Assembly (NCBI RefSeq): GCF_013282095.1
Contig: NZ_BLTJ01000001.1
Coordinates: 62,001-126,000 of the forward strand
Source: Enterocloster alcoholdehydrogenati
Lineage (GTDB): Bacteria; Bacillota; Clostridia; Lachnospirales; Lachnospiraceae
Length of the DNA stretch: 64,000 nt
Reading direction: 5' to 3'
Below are positions 26,689-34,725 of this stretch, piece by piece (position 1 is the first letter of the stretch; every line of letters begins with the position of its first letter). Under the pieces are notes generated by a model. The model made no database searches and was not told the DNA's origin. It saw only the letters and a list, made by a program, of their open reading frames with translations. The position numbers were made by a program, and so were the translations under genes.

Positions 26689-27258
26689 ATGAAACAGGCA
26701 TTGGGTTTGCTTGAGGTTCAGGGGCTTTCTACTGCCGTTGTAGCAGCGGATACCATGGCAAAGGCAGCAAACGTCCGGCTTCTTGAAGTGGAAAATACAA
26801 AGGGCTCCGGATATATGACCATCAAAGTAACCGGAGATGTAGGCGCTGTAAACGCGTCTGTACAGGCAGGACGTCAGACAGCCATTGAAAACCGGAAACT
26901 GGTTTCCTGGAAAGTCATTCCGAGGCCTTCAGATTATGTTGAACATACGTTTTGCAGTCCGGCATCTCCTGTGAGTGAAAAAAGCGCAGAGGAAAAAACA
27001 GCGCTTTCTTCCCAGGAGCAGGAGGCAGAGGCCAATCCCCTTTTGACAGAAGCCGAAGCTGGCTGTGCTCAGCCGGAAGATATTTTGCCGTCAGCAGAGC
27101 CGGAAATTGTTTCAGAAGAGGGGCAGCAGGAAACTGAAAAAACAAAAAACAACACAGCGCTTAAGGCTGAAAATAAGCGTCCGACGGCCAAAGGCGGTAC
27201 TGCCAGAAAAGGCCCCGGTACGAACCGTAAAAACAAAGGCGATGCAGATACAGTATAA
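26689..27258 (+). CDS. BMC-H shell protein with long charged C-terminal tail
   Basis: Residues 1-85 are a BMC domain (GLLEVQGLSTAVVAADTMAKAANV). The remaining 100 residues are predicted disordered: first acidic (many Glu, with Ser/Pro), then strongly basic (KNKGD, RKGPGTNRKNK). This resembles PduK/BMC-H proteins with extensions whose role is unclear. The acidic-to-basic polarity could bind cargo or the nucleoid. The tail contains no metal-cluster cysteines of the PduK kind. Confidence 0.9.
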   Translation: MKQALGLLEVQGLSTAVVAADTMAKAANVRLLEVENTKGSGYMTIKVTGDVGAVNASVQAGRQTAIENRKLVSWKVIPRPSDYVEHTFCSPASPVSEKSAEEKTALSSQEQEAEANPLLTEAEAGCAQPEDILPSAEPEIVSEEGQQETEKTKNNTALKAENKRPTAKGGTARKGPGTNRKNKGDADTV

Positions 27259-27301
27259 GCATTAAAGGATCCCTGATCCCTATGAAAGGAATGGATACAG
27301 T

Positions 27302-27565
27302 ATGAAATTGGCTAAAATAATCGGTACCGTGGTAGCCACCCGAAAGGACGAATCCCTTGTAGGCTACAAACTGATGATCATCCGAAGGATTGACGGCAAA
27401 GGGGAATTTATTGATTCAGAAGAAGTGGCCGTAGACTATGTCGGGGCCGGGATCGGTGAAATCGTACTTATAGGGCAGGGATCCGCTGTTCGTGTTGATA
27501 AAACAAAACGGGAAGCCGCCATTGATATGGCAATCATAGGAATTGTCGATACAATGGATATTTAA
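27302..27565 (+). CDS. eutN: BMC-P pentameric vertex protein (EutN/CcmL)
   Basis: This 87-residue protein closes the microcompartment vertices. It has KIIGTVVATRKDESLVGYKL at the N-terminus, VAVDYVGAGIGEIVLIGQGSA in the middle and the AIIGIVDTMD end, all family hallmarks. Only one such gene is seen in the locus, which is sufficient for capping. Confidence 0.95.
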   Translation: MKLAKIIGTVVATRKDESLVGYKLMIIRRIDGKGEFIDSEEVAVDYVGAGIGEIVLIGQGSAVRVDKTKREAAIDMAIIGIVDTMDI

Positions 27566-27610
27566 TCCGTGATTTATCTTGATTTTAAAAGGAAGGAGGG
27601 GATAAAAGGC

Positions 27611-28924
27611 ATGGAAAGCAGTATTTACTCAAGCGTAACCGATGCTGTTGCGGCGGCAAAAGGCGCTTACTGCAGATATATGGAACTGACATTAAATGAA
27701 CGCCAGGAAATTCTGGAGCATATAAAGCAAGTTCTGCGCCCTCATATCAGCAAGCTTGCAGCAATGGCGGCAGAGGAAACCGGAATGGGAAATGTTCGGG
27801 ATAAGGCAGCCAAAATAGAGCTTGCCCTGGAGAAAACCCCAGGCGTAGAGGATCTGATTACTGAGGTTAATACAGGGGATCATGGCATGACGCTGTACGA
27901 ACTGTCCTCATTCGGCGTTGTGTGTGCTGTACAGCCATGTACCAATCCCTGTGCTACTTTAATCAGCAATACCATTGGAATACTGGCAGCAGGCAATTCG
28001 GTCATTCATTGCCCCCATCCAAGGGCCGTTAAGGTTTCACAGTTTCTGATCCGTCTGATCAGCGATGCCGTCCGTGATGTATGCGGCATTGATAACCTGG
28101 TAGTGACTCTGCACGAAAGCCTTATGGGCTATACTGCAGAGGTGATGAGCCATCCCGATGTGGATCTGGTGGTATGCACAGGAGGAAACAATTCCCTGCG
28201 TCAGGCGATGTCATGCGGAAAGAAAGTAATTGGAGCCGGTCCTGCCAATCCGGTTGCAATGGTAGACAGTACCGCTGATCTTGCCAAAGCTGCGCGGGAT
28301 ATTGTTCAGGGAGCAGCCTTTGATAATAATTTAATGTGCACCTCTGAAAAATCCATCGTAGTGGTAAACGATGTGGCAGAGCCTTTTATATATGAACTTC
28401 TGAAAAATGGCGTCTATTATGTAAAAGATGCCGCTGAAACAGAAAAGCTTATGAAAGCCGCAGTAACAGAGGACGGCCTGATCAACAAAAAGCTGGAGGG
28501 AAAGAGCGCAGATGAAATCCTTGCCTATGCCGGCATTAAGTGTTCTTCCTCTGTAAAGCTGATCGTAGCAGAGACAAAGCGGATCCATCCATTCGCTACC
28601 ATGGAGCTTTTGATGCCTCTGGTCGCCTTAGTAAAGGCAGAATCCTTTGAGGAAATGCTGGAAACAGCGCTGGAATTGGAACAGGGGTACAAACATACAG
28701 CGACGATCCATTCGGAGTCCATTGAGCATCTGAACCGTGCAGCCAAGAAAATGCAGACCTCTGTATTTGTAAAAAACGGCGCATCTCTTCTGGGAATTGG
28801 TTTTGATAAAGAAGGGCACACCAGCTTTACAATAGCTACCGCTACCGGTGAGGGAACCACTTCAGCCCGACATTTTGCAAGACGACGCAGGTGTACGCTG
28901 ACAAGCGGTTTTTCCATCCGTTAA
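27611..28924 (+). CDS. CoA-acylating aldehyde dehydrogenase 1 (no encapsulation helix)
   Basis: This 437-residue protein belongs to the PduP/EutE family that converts aldehyde, NAD and CoA to acyl-CoA and NADH. The catalytic cysteine is C243 (FDNNLMCTSEK); PduP-type enzymes usually have FDNNLPCIAEK, so this site is altered around the cysteine. It lacks the amphipathic N-terminal helix that sends PduP into the shell. The C-terminus (GEGTTSARHFARRRRC) matches the second copy. The GGAAGGAGGGG site sets the ATG. It may work outside the shell, pair with the second copy or prefer another aldehyde. Confidence 0.88.
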   Translation: MESSIYSSVTDAVAAAKGAYCRYMELTLNERQEILEHIKQVLRPHISKLAAMAAEETGMGNVRDKAAKIELALEKTPGVEDLITEVNTGDHGMTLYELSSFGVVCAVQPCTNPCATLISNTIGILAAGNSVIHCPHPRAVKVSQFLIRLISDAVRDVCGIDNLVVTLHESLMGYTAEVMSHPDVDLVVCTGGNNSLRQAMSCGKKVIGAGPANPVAMVDSTADLAKAARDIVQGAAFDNNLMCTSEKSIVVVNDVAEPFIYELLKNGVYYVKDAAETEKLMKAAVTEDGLINKKLEGKSADEILAYAGIKCSSSVKLIVAETKRIHPFATMELLMPLVALVKAESFEEMLETALELEQGYKHTATIHSESIEHLNRAAKKMQTSVFVKNGASLLGIGFDKEGHTSFTIATATGEGTTSARHFARRRRCTLTSGFSIR

Positions 28925-28946
28925 GCGCCAGGGAGCAGGTGATAAA

Positions 28947-30131
28947 ATGGCAGAAATTGGGAATGAACGGTGTTTTTATGTATCTTCAGAATCGGTAACA
29001 GAGGGACACCCGGATAAAGTCTGTGACCAGATTGCCGATGGTATTTTAGATGCATATCTGGAAAAGGATCCGAAAGCGCGAGTGGCAATTGAGGTCATGG
29101 CTTCACGGAATACGGTTATGCTGGCGGGCGAAGTTACATCTGCTGCCGCAGTCGACGCTGCGGCAAAAGCGAGAGAGGTCATACGGAGGATTGGTTATGT
29201 AAAAAAGGGGACCGGATTTGATGCGGACAGCTGCATGATCCTTACCAATATACATAAACAGTCGCCAGATATTTCCATGGGCGTAACAAAAAGCGGCCAG
29301 GGAGAGAAAGAAGTGCTGGGCGGAGGAGATCAGGGCATCATGTATGGATATGCCACAGATGAAACGGACTGCCTTATGCCGTTATCCTGTTATCTGGCAA
29401 ATCGTCTGTCAGAACAGCTGGCCCATGTGAGAAAATCTCAGAAGGCAGATTTCCTCTATCCTGATGGGAAAACACAGGTTACCATGAAATACAACGAGGC
29501 TGGAGTTCCGCTTTCAATTCACAGCATTGTAGTGTCCGCCCAGCATAGCGAGGAAATTTCTCATGAAATTCTGGAGGCATTCATACGCTGTACGGTTATC
29601 GATCCGGTGGTAGATCCAGCCTGGATCACGGCAGATACCAGAATCCATGTAAATCCTACCGGACGTTTCGTGATCGGAGGCCCGGCCGGTGATACGGGAG
29701 TAACAGGAAGAAAGCTGATGGTAGACAGTTACGGCACCGTAGGAAAGCAGGGAGGCGGCGCATTTTCGGGAAAGGATCCCACAAAAGTTGACCGGTCTGC
29801 TGCTTATATGGCCCGTTATGTTGCCAAAAATGTGGTTGCGGCAGGTCTGGCAAAGCGCTGCGAGGTTTCTCTGGCTTTTGTAATCGGCCAGACAGAGCCG
29901 GAAGCAGTTACCATAAATACCTTTGGCACGGGAACCATCCCGGACAGCCACATAGAAGAAATTGCAAAGAATATATTTGCCTTTGGAGTAGCAGATATCA
30001 TTGCTGAACTGGATTTAAGACGGCCTCAATATCTTAAAACAGCAGCATATGGACATTTTGGAAGAACGAATCAGGGGTTTCGGTGGGAAGACACCGATAA
30101 GGCGTGGATATTAAGGCAGCTGGCATATTAG
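28947..30131 (+). CDS. metK: SAM synthetase within the BMC operon
   Basis: This 394-residue enzyme makes S-adenosylmethionine from methionine and ATP. Family motifs are GHPDKVCDQIADGILD, GGGDQGIMYGYATDE (the usual GAGDQG has Gly in place of Ala), and GGGAFSGKDPTKVDRSAAY. Its place in the operon suggests a dedicated supply of SAM for the radical activase, and possibly inside the shell, though no targeting helix is seen. It is presumably not the only metK in the genome, which could not be checked here. Confidence 0.95.
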   Translation: MAEIGNERCFYVSSESVTEGHPDKVCDQIADGILDAYLEKDPKARVAIEVMASRNTVMLAGEVTSAAAVDAAAKAREVIRRIGYVKKGTGFDADSCMILTNIHKQSPDISMGVTKSGQGEKEVLGGGDQGIMYGYATDETDCLMPLSCYLANRLSEQLAHVRKSQKADFLYPDGKTQVTMKYNEAGVPLSIHSIVVSAQHSEEISHEILEAFIRCTVIDPVVDPAWITADTRIHVNPTGRFVIGGPAGDTGVTGRKLMVDSYGTVGKQGGGAFSGKDPTKVDRSAAYMARYVAKNVVAAGLAKRCEVSLAFVIGQTEPEAVTINTFGTGTIPDSHIEEIAKNIFAFGVADIIAELDLRRPQYLKTAAYGHFGRTNQGFRWEDTDKAWILRQLAY

Positions 30132-30165
30132 TTAAATAAATAACACAAATCAGGAGGATAAGCAT

Positions 30166-30444
30166 ATGTCAAACGAAGCATTAGGAATGGTTGAAACAAA
30201 AGGATTAGTAGGAGCAATCGAAGCGGCAGACGCTATGACAAAAGCAGCCAATGTAGAACTGGTAGGATATGAGAAAATCGGATCCGGTCTGGTAACCGTT
30301 ATGGTACGCGGCGATGTCGGGGCTGTTAAGGCTTCTGTAGACGCTGGTTCTGCCGCTGCAGCTAATGTTGGACAGGTAGTATCTCAGCACGTAATCCCAA
30401 GACCTCATACAGATGTAGAAAAGATTCTTCCGAAAACACTGTAA
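30166..30444 (+). CDS. BMC-H shell protein, PduA/PduJ type (paralogue 2)
   Basis: This 92-residue hexameric tile is about 84% identical to the copy at 25575-25853 by my count. Differences cluster at both ends and at the residues after GDVGAVKA. The conserved KIGSG pore loop is the same in both. Duplication of the main tile with small changes is typical of Pdu (PduA and PduJ). Confidence 0.96.
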   Translation: MSNEALGMVETKGLVGAIEAADAMTKAANVELVGYEKIGSGLVTVMVRGDVGAVKASVDAGSAAAANVGQVVSQHVIPRPHTDVEKILPKTL

Positions 30445-30495
30445 AAAACCTGCGCCATCAAAATCAGGTATGAACACAGCTGAAAGGAGGTGGAT

Positions 30496-31137
30496 ATGAT
30501 GGTGAACGAAGAATTGCTGAAACTGGTAACGCAGAGGGTCATGGAAAAGATTCAGAACTATCATTCGTTCAGGATTCCTGTCGGCGTTTCAAACCGGCAC
30601 TTTCATGTAAGCCAGGAAGACCTGGAGATTCTTTTCGGGAAAGGCTATGAACTTACAAAGAAAAGCGACCTAAAACAGCCCGGACAGTACGCCTGCAATG
30701 AAACTGTAACAATACGGGGGCCAAAAGGTGAATTTGACCGGGTACGGATTTTAGGGCCGGTGAGAAAGCAGAGCCAGGTGGAGATCTCCAAAACCGATAG
30801 TTTTCGGCTTGGGATCAAGCCTCCCATCAGAGAATCCGGATGTCTGTCAGGGACACCGGGGCTTGAAGTGATCGGGCCAAAGGGAACGGTTGTGCTTTCT
30901 CAGGGAGCAATCATTGCTCTCCGGCATATCCATATGACGCCCTCCCAGGCTCTGGCACTGGGAGTAAAGGATAAGGATATTGTAGAAGTGGAAACCTTTG
31001 GAGAGCGGCATGGAATCTTTGGAGATGTCCTCGTGAGAGTGTCCGATCAGTTTTCACTGGAAATGCATATAGACGTAGACGAGGCAAATGCCTGCGCACT
31101 GAATAACAACGACTATGTGATGATCCGTCGCCAGTAA
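30496..31137 (+). CDS. pduL: Phosphate propanoyltransferase PduL
   Basis: PduL turns acyl-CoA and phosphate into acyl-phosphate plus CoA, recycling CoA inside the shell. The protein has an amphipathic N-terminal helix (EELLKLVTQRVMEKIQNY) of the encapsulation type, then zinc-ligand histidines in SNRHFHVS and ALRHIHMTP, and the second domain GIFGDVLVRVSDQ. Two ATGs in tandem (30496 and 30499) fit the AAAGGAGG site; the choice changes length by one residue (213 or 212). It lies 52 bases after the second BMC-H gene. Confidence 0.93.
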   Translation: MMVNEELLKLVTQRVMEKIQNYHSFRIPVGVSNRHFHVSQEDLEILFGKGYELTKKSDLKQPGQYACNETVTIRGPKGEFDRVRILGPVRKQSQVEISKTDSFRLGIKPPIRESGCLSGTPGLEVIGPKGTVVLSQGAIIALRHIHMTPSQALALGVKDKDIVEVETFGERHGIFGDVLVRVSDQFSLEMHIDVDEANACALNNNDYVMIRRQ

Positions 31138-31159
31138 GAGAGCAGAAGAGAGGGATTGT

Positions 31160-31984
31160 ATGCTTATAAACAAAGATGTGCTGTCAGAATTTGCCGGTTT
31201 AATAGAAGAAAATAAATGCAGTTCGTTTTCCGGGCCTCTGAAGGTGGGAGTCGATCTTGGTACGGCAAATATTGTAATTGCCGTAGCGGATCAGGAAAAC
31301 CGGCCGGTTGCAGGCGCAACTGCAGTTTCCAGGGCAGTAAAGGATGGGATCGTAGTCGATTTCGTAGGAGCCATGCAGACAGTGCGGCGTTTGAAAGCTC
31401 AGTTAGAGGAACTTCTGGAAGTTTCTCTGGAACGGGCGGCCACAGCAGTCCCTCCAGGGATTATAGAAGGAAATGTCAGATGCATCTCAAATGTAGTAGA
31501 GGGCGCCGGATTTGAGGTCACAAATGTGATGGATGAGCCCACGGCAGCCGCTTCCGTCTTAGGCATTACAGACGGAGCTGTTGTGGATGTGGGCGGCGGA
31601 ACTACGGGCATCAGTATTTTAAAAGACGGGCAGGTAATATTTACTGCGGACGAACCCACCGGCGGCACCCATATGACGCTTGTTTTGGCTGGCTATTATG
31701 GAATTTCCATAGAAGAAGCTGAGAATCTGAAAAAGGATCCTGCAAAAGAACCGGATGTATTTCCTGTAATCAAACCGGTGGTTCAGAAAATGGCCGCTAT
31801 TGTAAAAAGCTTTTTAAAGAATTTCGACGTTGACCGGGTGTATGTAGTCGGCGGCGCATCCTGTTTTACGGAATTTGATTCCGTCTTTGAAAAAGAACTT
31901 GGAATCACTACCGTTAAAACAAATGACGCTTTGCTGGTTACTCCATTGGGAATCGCATGGAATGCCCGAATGGATCCCGTATAA
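31160..31984 (+). CDS. eutJ: EutJ-type actin/Hsp70-fold chaperone
   Basis: This 274-residue protein has the ASKHA nucleotide-binding fold: phosphate-1 motif VGVDLGTANIVIAV, the connect segment MDEPTAAASVLG, phosphate-2 DVGGGTTGISIL and the adenosine motif YVVGGAS. EutJ is thought to help assemble or reactivate microcompartment enzymes; the role is not proven. It lacks the substrate-binding domain of DnaK, as expected. It is followed within 25 bases by the second aldehyde dehydrogenase. Confidence 0.93.
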   Translation: MLINKDVLSEFAGLIEENKCSSFSGPLKVGVDLGTANIVIAVADQENRPVAGATAVSRAVKDGIVVDFVGAMQTVRRLKAQLEELLEVSLERAATAVPPGIIEGNVRCISNVVEGAGFEVTNVMDEPTAAASVLGITDGAVVDVGGGTTGISILKDGQVIFTADEPTGGTHMTLVLAGYYGISIEEAENLKKDPAKEPDVFPVIKPVVQKMAAIVKSFLKNFDVDRVYVVGGASCFTEFDSVFEKELGITTVKTNDALLVTPLGIAWNARMDPV

Positions 31985-32008
31985 TAAATGAAAGAAGGTG
32001 TGATACGC

Positions 32009-33424
32009 TTGGATATGGATATCAAAGTAATTGAACAGATGATAGAACAGGCGTTAAAAGAATTAAAAAACGAGCAGCCAAAGGCTTTTGCTCCTGCTCC
32101 GGTGGAGCATTACGGAGTTTTCAAGACCATGGATGAGGCAATTTCCGCTTCCGAAAAAGCGCAGAAAGAATTATTGTTCTCCAAAATCCAGCAGCGGCAG
32201 AAATATGTGGATGCGATCCGTGCAGCAGTTCTCAAAAAAGAAAATCTTGAATTGATTTCCAGACTTGCCGTAGAAGAAACAGAAATTGGCTGCTATGAGC
32301 ACAAGCTGATTAAAAACCGTCTGGCAGCGGAGAAAACTCCAGGAACAGAAGATCTTGCAACAGAGGCTGTAACCGGCGATCACGGTCTTACACTGGTAGA
32401 ATATTGCCCATTTGGTGTAATTGGAGCCATTACACCAACGACGAATCCGACGGAAACAATTATCAACAACTCCATCTCAATGATTGCAGGAGGCAATACC
32501 GTTGTATTCAGTCCTCATCCAAGAGCGAAAAAAGTGTCTCAGATGCTGGTAAAAATGTTGAATAAGGCCTTATTGGAGGCGGGAGCGCCTGAGAATCTGA
32601 TCACTATGGTTGAAGAGCCTTCCATTGAAAATACCAACCATATGATTGAAAATCCCAAGGTTCGGCTTCTGGTGGCTACAGGCGGCCCGTCTATTGTTAA
32701 AAAGGTGCTTTCTTCCGGGAAAAAGGCCATCGGCGCCGGCGCCGGCAATCCTCCGGTTGTGGTGGACAGCACCGCAGATATTGAAAAGGCAGCCGCAGAT
32801 ATTATAGCAGGCTGCAGTTTTGACAACAATGTTCCATGTATTGCGGAAAAGGAAGTATTTGCGGTTGATTCTATCTGCGATTATCTGATTCACTGCATGA
32901 AGCTAAACGGAGCCTTTGAAATTACCGATCAAAGCCTGACTCAAAAGCTGGTCGCTCTTGTAACGACAGAAAAAGGCGGCCCGAAAACATCATTTGTCGG
33001 TAAGAGCGCAAAATACATTTTAAATCAGCTGGGTATCTCTGTGGATGATTCGATCCGGGTCATTATCACAGAAGTGCCGAAGGATCACCTTCTGGTGCAG
33101 GAAGAGCTTATGATGCCGATTCTGCCAATCGTGAGAGTCGATGATGTAGATACTGCAATTGAATACGCACATGAGGCAGAACACGGCAATCGCCATACGG
33201 CTATGATGCACTCCAGGGATGTTGAAAAACTGAGTAAAATGGCAAAAATCATGGAAACTACGATTTTTGTTAAAAATGCTCCTTCCTATGCCGGAATCGG
33301 AGTCGGCGGAGAAGGCCACACTACGTTCACGATCGCAGGGCCTACAGGCGAGGGGCTTACCTCTGCCAGAAGCTTCTGCCGGAAACGCAAGTGCGTTATG
33401 ACGGATGCCTTCAGCATTCGATAA
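32009..33424 (+). CDS. CoA-acylating aldehyde dehydrogenase 2 (encapsulated type)
   Basis: This PduP/EutE-type enzyme has the canonical catalytic site FDNNVPCIAEK with C277. It also has an N-terminal amphipathic helix (KVIEQMIEQALKELKNE) and Pro/Ala linker, the classical encapsulation peptide. It oxidises the aldehyde to acyl-CoA inside the shell. I favour the TTG start at 32009, eight bases from AAGGTG; an ATG six bases later is also possible, and an ATG at 31988 sits in the previous gene's end without a ribosome site. It has 471 residues. Confidence 0.92.
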   Translation: MDMDIKVIEQMIEQALKELKNEQPKAFAPAPVEHYGVFKTMDEAISASEKAQKELLFSKIQQRQKYVDAIRAAVLKKENLELISRLAVEETEIGCYEHKLIKNRLAAEKTPGTEDLATEAVTGDHGLTLVEYCPFGVIGAITPTTNPTETIINNSISMIAGGNTVVFSPHPRAKKVSQMLVKMLNKALLEAGAPENLITMVEEPSIENTNHMIENPKVRLLVATGGPSIVKKVLSSGKKAIGAGAGNPPVVVDSTADIEKAAADIIAGCSFDNNVPCIAEKEVFAVDSICDYLIHCMKLNGAFEITDQSLTQKLVALVTTEKGGPKTSFVGKSAKYILNQLGISVDDSIRVIITEVPKDHLLVQEELMMPILPIVRVDDVDTAIEYAHEAEHGNRHTAMMHSRDVEKLSKMAKIMETTIFVKNAPSYAGIGVGGEGHTTFTIAGPTGEGLTSARSFCRKRKCVMTDAFSIR

Positions 33425-33462
33425 CCATCAGCATTTCAACCGGCAGTTAAGGAGAGATGCAA

Positions 33463-34578
33463 ATGTCAAATGTATTTATTAAAACAAAGATTTTCAGCGG
33501 ACATTATGCAGTGGAATATATGAGAAATATCCACGGGAAGCGTATCATGGTGGTCTGCGATCAATTTTTATCTGAAAGCGGTGCAGTCCGCTATGTGACG
33601 GAAACTTTGGATTCCAGCAATGAAGTGGTCATTTTTGATCAGGCCATTCCTGATCCCACCATTGAAGTAGTGGGAAAGGGTGTAGCCATGATCTGCAGAA
33701 TACACCCTGACATTGTGATTGGCTTTGGGGGCGGCTCCGCCATTGATACAGCCAAAGGAATTCTTTATTTTGCAGGGATTAAGAAGTTGATCTCCAAGCC
33801 GCAGTTTATTACGATTCCCACTACCAGCGGCACTGGATCAGAGGTTACTTCCGTTGCAGTTATCACAGATCCTGAAAGCAGGGCAAAGCATTTAATTGCA
33901 TCGGATGATATTCTGGCAGATACGGCTCTTTTAGATGCAGGCCTTACTTTATCGGTTCCTCCGTCTGTGACTGCCAATACAGGCATGGATGTATTGACTC
34001 ACGCATTAGAGGCCTATGTGGCATATAATGCAAATACATTTTCGGATGCGCTGGCTGAAAAAGCGGTGGAGCTTCTTACAAAGTCTCTTTTAAGCTGCTT
34101 CCAAAACGGCAAAAATCTGGAAGCCAGAACCTGTATGCATGAGGCGTCAACCCTGGCGGGAATGGCCTTTAACACAGCCGGTCTTGGCGTCAATCACAGT
34201 ATTGCGCATCAGCTGGGAGGAACCTTTCATATTCCCCATGGGCTGGCAAATGCCATACTTTTAAACCGGGTGATCGACTATAACTGTGCAGATTATGGCA
34301 TCATGCGTAAGTATGGGGCGCTCGCCTGCAAGGTTCAGCTGACCGGGTCCAGTGAGTCTCCGGCTCTGGCTGTATCAGCACTAAAAGAGATGATAACCCT
34401 GTTGATGCGCTGCATGAAAATGCCCTTTACCATCAGGGAGTTAGGAATCAGCAAAGAGGACTACGAAAAGCAGATCCCTAACATGACGGCAAATGCGCTT
34501 ATGGACTTTTGCCTGGGTACAACTCCGAGAGCGATCGGAGCTGCTGCGATTAAGGAAATCTTGCTTTCAATTTATTGA
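33463..34578 (+). CDS. Iron-containing alcohol dehydrogenase
   Basis: This 371-residue enzyme reduces aldehyde to alcohol, regenerating NAD inside the compartment (PduQ/CutO role). The NAD site is FGGGSAIDTAKG; the metal ligands lie in GMDVLTHALEAY and NHSIAHQLGGTFHIPHG, which has the three-His pattern. The second ATG is chosen because AAGGAGAG is eight bases upstream. It is the last gene of the operon and ends 20 bases before a terminator. It has no clear encapsulation helix. Confidence 0.95.
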   Translation: MSNVFIKTKIFSGHYAVEYMRNIHGKRIMVVCDQFLSESGAVRYVTETLDSSNEVVIFDQAIPDPTIEVVGKGVAMICRIHPDIVIGFGGGSAIDTAKGILYFAGIKKLISKPQFITIPTTSGTGSEVTSVAVITDPESRAKHLIASDDILADTALLDAGLTLSVPPSVTANTGMDVLTHALEAYVAYNANTFSDALAEKAVELLTKSLLSCFQNGKNLEARTCMHEASTLAGMAFNTAGLGVNHSIAHQLGGTFHIPHGLANAILLNRVIDYNCADYGIMRKYGALACKVQLTGSSESPALAVSALKEMITLLMRCMKMPFTIRELGISKEDYEKQIPNMTANALMDFCLGTTPRAIGAAAIKEILLSIY

Positions 34579-34597
34579 TCTGAATGTGGAGATACAT

Positions 34598-34645
34598 AAA
34601 ACCTGAAATGGAACAGATTCCAAATTCTGTTCTGTTTCAGGTTTT
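34598..34645 (+). terminator. Terminator of the BMC operon
   Basis: An outer stem AAACCTGAAA/TTTCAGGTTT and an inner stem GAACAGA/TCTGTTC are separated by a TG/TG mismatch. TTTT follows. Confidence 0.88.
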
Positions 34646-34664
34646 GGTGCGTTTGAAAAGTCAG

Positions 34665-34693
34665 TTGTTTATAGTGGAAAAAGATGGTAAAAT
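34665..34693 (+). promoter_or_regulatory. Promoter of the sensor/regulator pair
   Basis: TTGTTT, 17 bp, then TAAAAT with TGG before it (extended -10). This looks like an ordinary sigma-A promoter without the shared upstream element, as expected for a constitutively present regulator. Confidence 0.72.
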
Positions 34694-34725
34694 AAATTGT
34701 AAACAGGAAAAGGAGAGTGTAACCC

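Noticed and set aside
34633-34693. Shared upstream element at the PocR sensor promoter
   Set aside because: About 12 of 28 positions agree, but the region overlaps the BMC operon terminator and the promoter has a good -35.
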